The position numbers and the translations under genes were made by a program. From JBFMAE01 sp040756085 (GTDB lineage: Bacteria > Desulfobacterota > BSN033 > UBA1163), in contig JBFMAE010000300.1 in the NCBI GenBank assembly GCA_040756085.1, forward strand, positions 1-11,293: a stretch of DNA of 11,293 nucleotides, given 5' to 3'. Each line of letters begins with the position of its first letter. Within the stretch, counting starts at the first letter, position 1. The notes under the pieces are model-generated. The model ran no database searches. It saw nothing but the letters and a program-made list of their open reading frames with translations, and was not told the origin of the DNA. Below, piece after piece: positions 8,096-11,293 of this stretch.

Positions 8096-8158
8096 GTTCG
8101 GTGACCGAACCCTACGCATTCAATATATTACCTGTAGGGTCCGCTTATCAAGCGGACC
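8096..8158. repeat. Cluster of three inverted repeats between intI and the radical SAM genes
   Basis: Three nested or adjoining dyads: GTTCGGT-G-ACCGAAC at 8096-8110; ACCCTAC (8109-8115) paired with GTAGGGT (8134-8140); and a perfect 9-bp stem, GGTCCGCTT-ATC-AAGCGGACC, at 8138-8158. The last could end intI transcription on the minus strand, but no T-run follows it in either direction, so it is not a canonical intrinsic terminator. The arms overlap, so the folds compete. The cluster also lies in the leader of the radical SAM unit and could act there. Confidence 0.6.
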
Positions 8159-8187
8159 GTTTGGGGTTTATTGTTGGCCGGGTCTTT

Positions 8188-9480
8188 TCACAAACCATCC
8201 AGTGGACTCCTTATTTCAGAGGGTTTCTTCCGTATCACATGGGTATAAATCATGGTTGTGTTGACATGCTTGTGGCCTAAAAGTTCCTGTATCGTCCTGA
8301 TATTATGTCCCGCCTCAAGGAGATGAGTTGCAAAACTGTGACGCAGGGTGTGACAGCTTGCCATTTTTGGTAAACTCGCCTTCATCACCGCATCTTTTAC
8401 AGCACGCTGAATGGCAGAGGGATGAATGTGCCACCGCATCACTTTACCGGTTCGTGGATCAACGGATAATTTCTCCGCCGGAAATAACCACTGCCAGCCC
8501 CATTCTTTGGGAGCATTAGGGTATTTCTTTTCCAGGGCATCTGGAAGAGAAACTTCACCATACCCCATCTTTACATCCTGATCATGGATCTCTTTGACAG
8601 AGGCCACATGCCTGGCAAGTTCTTCTCTTATTTTTCGAGGTATCATTAGCGCCCTGTCCTTTTCACCCTTACCGGAGTGAACCATGAGAAGATCGTTTTC
8701 AAAATCGACATCCTTTATCCTCAAACGGAGGCACTCCATCAGGCGAAGCCCACACCCGTACATGAGTTGGGCCATAAGCAGATGGGGACCATCCAGGAAA
8801 GACAGAAGCTTCTTCACTTCGTCTCGACTCAGAACGGTAGGTAGAATCACCTTCCGTTTTGCCCTCGCGACGGATGTCAGATCATCCACTTCCTTTTGTA
8901 AAATGTGCCGATACAGGAACAAAAGGGCATTAAATGCCTGATTCTGTGTTGAGGCGGAAACACGGCCATGAAGAGCAAGATGGGTAAGATACTTTTTCAT
9001 ATCATTTGATTCAAGTGAATGTGGATCCCGATCCTTTAAAAAAGTTTTAAAACGTGCGATCCATCCGAGATAGGTTTTTTCTGTGCTCAAAGAAAAGTGC
9101 CTGAGGCGAATAACATTTTTTGCCTCCTCCAGCGTCTGTTTCCATTGAACAGACGCTTTTGGGTCGACCGATGTCTCCCTGGGATCCTTTGCCAGGGGGG
9201 TGACTTGTTGTAATGACTTCTTGAGATATTTTTCAACATAAAGGATAACTGCATCTGCTGCCTGCTTGACCTGCCAGTCCGCGATTTTTTCATCAGCATC
9301 AAGGGAATCCAGATATCGAGAGACACTTTCTGTGGTAATATTTTCCAGTTGGTAATGACAAGACTTAAGGAATCTCCTAACCCAGTGAAGGTAGAACTTG
9401 ATTTTATCTTCTGGTATGTTTCCTAATTCTAAGATAAACGCTTCAAAATCCCTGAGCACTTCATTTTTCCTGTCCATCAT
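8188..9480 (-). CDS. intI: Integron integrase (IntI-type tyrosine recombinase) with extra N-terminal domain
   Basis: The product is a site-specific recombinase that inserts and excises gene cassettes by joining attI and attC sites. The tyrosine-recombinase hexad is intact: R246 (GCGLRLMECLRLR), K271 (SGKGEKDR), H377 and R380 (HTLRHSFATH), H403 (LGHKHVNTT) and Y412 (MIYTHV). The feature that separates IntI from XerC/D is present at about 315-335: ALEKKYPNAPKEWGWQWLFP, the extra helix that binds extrahelical attC bases. The C-terminus RSPLDGL is also IntI-like. At 430 residues it is about 100 longer than class 1 IntI. Residues about 10-88 look like an additional SAM-like core-binding domain before the usual one at about 112-195. 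ATG 9480 and ATG 9477 are adjacent; a GAGGGG sits 2 and 5 bases before them, favouring the second. The ORF is undamaged, so the enzyme may be active. Confidence 0.95.
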   Translation of the reverse strand: MMDRKNEVLRDFEAFILELGNIPEDKIKFYLHWVRRFLKSCHYQLENITTESVSRYLDSLDADEKIADWQVKQAADAVILYVEKYLKKSLQQVTPLAKDPRETSVDPKASVQWKQTLEEAKNVIRLRHFSLSTEKTYLGWIARFKTFLKDRDPHSLESNDMKKYLTHLALHGRVSASTQNQAFNALLFLYRHILQKEVDDLTSVARAKRKVILPTVLSRDEVKKLLSFLDGPHLLMAQLMYGCGLRLMECLRLRIKDVDFENDLLMVHSGKGEKDRALMIPRKIREELARHVASVKEIHDQDVKMGYGEVSLPDALEKKYPNAPKEWGWQWLFPAEKLSVDPRTGKVMRWHIHPSAIQRAVKDAVMKASLPKMASCHTLRHSFATHLLEAGHNIRTIQELLGHKHVNTTMIYTHVIRKKPSEIRSPLDGL

Positions 9481-9509
9481 AACCCCTCAATAATGATTTT
9501 TAGGATTTA

Positions 9510-9538
9510 ATTATATGCAATATAACATTAATTTTCAA
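9510..9538 (-). promoter_or_regulatory. Near-consensus intI promoter
   Basis: On the minus strand TTGAAA (9538-9533), a 17-base spacer and a perfect TATAAT (9515-9510) lie about 30 bases before the intI start. I see no LexA-type CTG-N10-CAG box over it, so SOS control like that of many mobile integrons is not evident. Confidence 0.65.
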
Positions 9539-9661
9539 ACAAATTACTTAAGGTCAAAAGAAGGTCTATGACCATCAATAAAACGGTAACCATATGAATC
9601 TACATAGGTAATAAACGATTTCCTGTATCATTAAAATCTCTATAAGTCCCAGAAAATTTGC

Positions 9662-9690
9662 TTGACAAGATTGATTAACAACTATAGGAT
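9662..9690 (+). promoter_or_regulatory. Candidate cassette promoter Pc
   Basis: TTGACA at 9662-9667, a 17-base spacer and TAGGAT at 9685-9690 read away from intI into the cassette side. A perfect -35 and the position, upstream of the first attC and divergent from the intI promoter, are what is expected of a Pc. It would drive the gene-less segment and then the RusA-like gene. Confidence 0.6.
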
Positions 9691-9719
9691 TGGAAGAAAT
9701 TACAACCTGCAGTTCAATA

Positions 9720-9878
9720 ACCGTAAGGCGGGCCGCTTGAGTCGTGCCCAAATATGAATAAAGATAAAAAAATTATATATAACTGCAATATAAAATGGGC
9801 ACGACTCTACGCTTTCGCCTGCCTCGCTGTCCGGCTGGCGCCGGACTGATTCGCTCGGCGGCTCACCCGCCTTACGGT
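9720..9878. repeat. Nested long inverted repeats in the integron leader
   Basis: The outer arms are ACCGTAAGGCGGG (9720-9732) and CCCGCCTTACGGT (9866-9878), 13 bp and perfect. The inner arms are GAGTCGTGCCCA (9739-9750) and TGGGCACGACTC (9796-9807), 12 bp and perfect, enclosing 45 very AT-rich bases. A further hairpin, GTCCGGC-TGGC-GCCGGAC, is at 9829-9846. The sequence switches from AT-rich to GC-rich at the inner right arm. No ORF here looks like a real gene. It may be a gene-less cassette, a degraded cassette or a small inserted element. Confidence 0.65.
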
Positions 9879-9911
9879 GAGCTGCCCGGCTTTGCCGGCC
9901 TCGCGCTTGTC

Positions 9912-9936
9912 GGCGGGCCGCTACCAGCGGCCCGCC
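9912..9936. repeat. Perfect 11-bp hairpin abutting attC
   Basis: GGCGGGCCGCT (9912-9922), loop ACC, AGCGGCCCGCC (9926-9936). The right arm shares its last three bases with the first core site of the attC. The left arm is repeated directly at 9727-9737. No T-run follows, so a terminator role is uncertain. Confidence 0.7.
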
Positions 9937-10024
9937 TAACCAATCGCTCGACCGGCCGTTGTCACTCGCCTGCTGCCCTTCGGGCCTCAGGCTCGCGCCA
10001 ACGCCGGTCAGCTTACCGTTATGC
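9934..10024 (+). other. attC recombination site (integron cassette site, 91 bp)
   Basis: R'' GCCTAAC is at 9934-9940 and R' GTTATGC at 10018-10024; they are reverse complements except for one base. After a 5-base spacer, L'' GCTCGACCGGCCGTTG (9946-9961) pairs with L' CAACGCCGGTCAGC (9999-10012), leaving two unpaired bases on the L'' side, as known for attC extrahelical bases. A 5-base spacer also separates L' and R'. The centre folds further as GCCTG-ct-GCCC-ttc-GGGC-ct-CAGGC (9968-9992). The unpaired bases on L'' set the orientation as plus, with cleavage expected at G^TT in R' (10018/10019). R' departs from GTTRRRY by one T. Confidence 0.85.
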
Positions 10025-10050
10025 CGTTGGATGATTCATAAAACGAATAT

Positions 10051-10422
10051 ATGAAATCTATCAGAGCAACAATTCCAGGTGTGCCTTATGCTCAAAACAA
10101 GACACGCAGCAACCTGAGCGCTCCAAGCGAGTGGACCCAAGCTGTGATCCGACATACAGCAGATCTTCCAAAAATCCGCGAAGCCTGTCTACTACGAATC
10201 ACTTATCTGCTTCCACGAGCACATATTCCCAAAGATTACCCATTCGGCACAGATCTCGACAACCTAAGTAAGCGTTTTCTTGATGGTCTTTGCAAAACTG
10301 TCTTTTCTGAAGCACCAGGTAAAGACTCATGTGTTGTCGCAATGGAGTCAATTAAGATCATTGTCGAAACAAAAGAAGAAGCCGGTGCTCATATTGAAAT
10401 ACTTCCAATCAGGATGACCTAA
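10051..10422 (+). CDS. RusA-like Holliday junction resolvase, integron cassette gene
   Basis: The product is a 123-residue protein of the RusA fold. E. coli RusA cuts four-way DNA junctions with acidic residues D70, D72 and D91 and uses K76. Here D68, D70, K74 and D92 fall at nearly the same spacing within FGTDLDNLSKRFLDGL (66-80) and GKDSCVVAMESIKI (90-103), so the catalytic set looks complete. The second motif lacks one of the usual paired aspartates (K91 before D92). The gene begins 26 bases after the attC core, in the position of the next cassette, and no good ribosome binding site is seen, as is common in cassettes. Transcription would come from Pc about 360 bases upstream. No attC closes the cassette downstream. 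RusA genes are otherwise typical of prophages, so a phage origin is possible. Confidence 0.82.
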   Translation: MKSIRATIPGVPYAQNKTRSNLSAPSEWTQAVIRHTADLPKIREACLLRITYLLPRAHIPKDYPFGTDLDNLSKRFLDGLCKTVFSEAPGKDSCVVAMESIKIIVETKEEAGAHIEILPIRMT

Positions 10423-10457
10423 AAATTAATAATTGCCTAAATAATTAGTCGGTTTTC

Positions 10458-10466
10458 TGGTATAAT
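10458..10466 (+). promoter_or_regulatory. Extended -10 promoter for the BrnT unit
   Basis: TGGTATAAT at 10458-10466 matches the TGn-TATAAT extended -10 element. No convincing -35 is found, which is usual for this promoter type. A second TATAAT occurs at 10476-10481. The GTG start of brnT is 34 bases downstream. Confidence 0.5.
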
Positions 10467-10479
10467 ATATCATGATATA
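10466..10479. promoter_or_regulatory. Perfect 14-bp palindrome at the brnT promoter (candidate operator)
   Basis: TATATCATGATATA begins at the last base of the -10 and would span the transcription start. This is where toxin-antitoxin repressors usually bind. Binding by the partner protein is an inference. Confidence 0.45.
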
Positions 10480-10499
10480 ATGGGTGTGGGAGTGCAAAA

Positions 10500-10772
10500 G
10501 TGGAATTTGAATGGGACCCGGAAAAAGCGTCTTCAAACGAGCGAAAGCATGGTGTCCCTTTTCATGAAGCAGCTACGGTGTTTGGCGATCCACTTGCGAT
10601 AACATTTTCGGACCCTGATCATTCAATTGGAGAGCATAGATTCCTCACTTTCGGACTTTCTCTGAGGAACCGTCTATTGGTAGTCGCTCATACAGAACGG
10701 CATGGAAAAACAAGAATAATTAGTGCAAGGAAAGCAACACGATATGAAAGGACAATATATGAAAACGGCTAA
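10500..10772 (+). CDS. brnT: BrnT-family toxin
   Basis: A 90-residue protein with the BrnT signature: FEWDPEKASSNERKHGV at 3-19, F21-x3-A24 and VFGDP at 27-31, an E-R-F at 44-48, LLVVAHTER at 59-67 and the diagnostic RIISARKATRYERTIYE at 72-88. BrnT is a RelE-like ribonuclease that halts translation and is neutralised by its co-transcribed antitoxin. The start is GTG 10500, preceded by GGGAG at 10488-10492 with a 7-base gap. The lysine- and arginine-rich C-terminal half fits RNA binding. It has its own promoter and is therefore not dependent on Pc. It overlaps the next gene by 14 bases. Confidence 0.93.
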   Translation: MEFEWDPEKASSNERKHGVPFHEAATVFGDPLAITFSDPDHSIGEHRFLTFGLSLRNRLLVVAHTERHGKTRIISARKATRYERTIYENG

Positions 10773-11016
10773 AAAAGAGAATATGCGAAAAGAATACCAC
10801 CGCGAAGATCTTGGTATCGGTGTTCGGGGGAAGTACTATGATGAGTATAGAAAGGGAACAAATCTTGTTCTCTTGAGCCCGGATGTGGCGAAAGCATTTC
10901 CAACAGAAGAAGCTGTAAATAATGCCCTCCGATCCCTCATAAATATTGCTCAGGAAATGATTGGCCTAACCCTTATAAGGCCTCCCGTTGTCAAGAGAAA
11001 AAAAGGAGATTTCTGA
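10759..11016 (+). CDS. Probable antitoxin partner of BrnT
   Basis: The 85-residue reading from ATG 10759 is preferred because AAGGA lies at 10748-10752, six bases before it. The frame is open from an ATG at 10723, and other ATGs are at 10744 and 10783. The gene overlaps the toxin end, the usual layout of BrnT pairs. The N-terminal part is charged. The segment GTNLVLLSPDVAKAFPTEEA followed by VNNALRSLINIAQE reads as strand-helix-helix, compatible with a ribbon-helix-helix DNA-binding fold. It does not clearly look like classical BrnA to me, so I assign the role from position and from resemblance to small proteins often seen next to brnT. Confidence 0.75.
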   Translation: MKTAKKENMRKEYHREDLGIGVRGKYYDEYRKGTNLVLLSPDVAKAFPTEEAVNNALRSLINIAQEMIGLTLIRPPVVKRKKGDF

Positions 11017-11293
11017 AAAAATGGAGATTTTAATGGGTCCTCCTTTTTAGAGGAGACTCGATGAGCTGAAGGATTGGTGAATTAGGCAAATCTTAGAATG
11101 AATTTTCTTCTTTTTCCCTCTGTCTTTGCTCCTTTCTTACCCCGTTTGAAGTAATTCTGTCTCCTCAAAAGATCCTGACGGAAAATAAAGGGAAAAGGAT
11201 TTCCTTATTTTTTACCGATACCCTCTGATTGTCTAAAAGCTCTGACTTGGTTTCCCATTGCGGTTTCAGACAGAAGTCTGCACCAAACACTTA
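11017..11293. other. Non-coding end of window, nothing recognised
   Basis: No ORF above about 41 codons that looks real on either strand. Minor structure only: TCCTC/GAGGA around a 7-base loop near 11038-11054 without a T-run, GAGGAGAC repeated inverted at about 11051 and 11159, and CAGAC-AGAA-GTCTG near the right edge (about 11268-11281). Confidence 0.5.

Larger units (their letters stand above)
9481..10050. other. Integron leader and gene-less GC-rich segment
   Basis: About 570 bases without a credible gene. The left part (to about 9720) is AT-rich and holds the two divergent promoters, intI leftward and Pc rightward. The right part, from about 9797, is strongly GC-rich and packed with hairpins, ending in the attC. 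I searched 9481-9933 on the plus strand for GTTRRRY, the core of an attI or an earlier cassette joint, and found none; the only GTT there is GTTCAAT at 9712-9718. A 79-codon ORF at 9795-10034 runs through the attC and looks spurious. Confidence 0.7.

Noticed and set aside
9795..10034. 79-codon ORF in the GC-rich segment
   Set aside because: It runs straight through the attC and several perfect hairpins, has low-complexity Ala/Gly/Arg/Pro composition typical of GC-rich non-coding sequence, and resembles no family I know.
10430..10452. GCCTAAA after the RusA-like gene as the start of an attC
   Set aside because: No L boxes, central hairpin or partner GTTRRRY core follow before the brnT promoter.
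11037..11056. Intrinsic terminator after the toxin-antitoxin pair
   Set aside because: The stem is only about five base pairs with the T-run in the loop, and no T-run follows.
10963..11088. Possible second attC: GCCTAAC near 10963 with ATTAGGC near 11082
   Set aside because: The outer boxes nearly match, but the inner arms do not pair, the first box is inside the antitoxin coding sequence, and ATTAGGC lacks the required GTT.
1..11293. CRISPR array, tRNA or rRNA genes, insertion sequences
   Set aside because: No regularly spaced repeats, cloverleaf-like or ribosomal sequences, or transposase genes were seen; the only recombinase is the IntI-type integrase.

Overview
The window reads as a chromosomal segment from an anaerobic bacterium. 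It carries a tungsten/molybdenum aldehyde:ferredoxin oxidoreductase, a catabolic-type glutamate dehydrogenase, two AmmeMemoRadiSam-type radical SAM proteins and a PocR/AraC-type regulator. That mix is common in Desulfobacterota (syntrophs and sulfate reducers) and related uncultured anaerobic lineages. The lineage is an inference from gene content only. Most of the window has moderate, slightly AT-rich base composition. One short segment (about 9797-10030) is strikingly GC-rich.

Layout. (1) 1-1209, plus strand: the C-terminal part of an AraC-family regulator with a PocR-type linker, then a small DUF5618-like protein. (2) 1241-4268, minus strand: an AAA+ ATPase of the DUF4143 type followed by the aldehyde:ferredoxin oxidoreductase, whose Shine-Dalgarno sequence overlaps the ATPase stop codon. 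The ATPase promoter lies so close to its ATG that the mRNA should be almost leaderless, and two GTAAATTTAC-like boxes about two helical turns apart cover the -10 and the first codons. (3) 4445-5710, minus strand: glutamate dehydrogenase with a strong ribosome binding site and its own candidate promoter. (4) 5810-8064, minus strand: two tandem, overlapping AmrS-like radical SAM genes, both starting with a twin-arginine motif. (5) 8086-8187: a cluster of inverted repeats.

(6) 8188 to about 10422 is an integron. An IntI-type tyrosine recombinase on the minus strand has an intact catalytic hexad, the IntI-specific insertion and an extra N-terminal domain. Its leader holds a near-consensus intI promoter pointing left and a TTGACA-17-TAGGAT promoter pointing right that would serve as the cassette promoter Pc. 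A 91-bp attC site follows inside the GC-rich, hairpin-packed, gene-less segment, and the first recognisable cassette gene encodes a RusA-like Holliday junction resolvase. No canonical attI core and no second attC was found, so the array looks short and partly decayed. (7) 10458-11016: a BrnT-type toxin and a small partner protein (probable antitoxin) with their own extended -10 promoter and a perfect palindrome. (8) 11017-11293: no gene recognised.

The main point of interest is the chromosomal integron: a long IntI, both expected divergent promoters, a well-formed attC, an unusual DNA-processing cassette gene and a toxin-antitoxin pair just beyond. The secondary points are the twin-arginine radical SAM pair and the self-regulatory-looking leaderless ATPase promoter.
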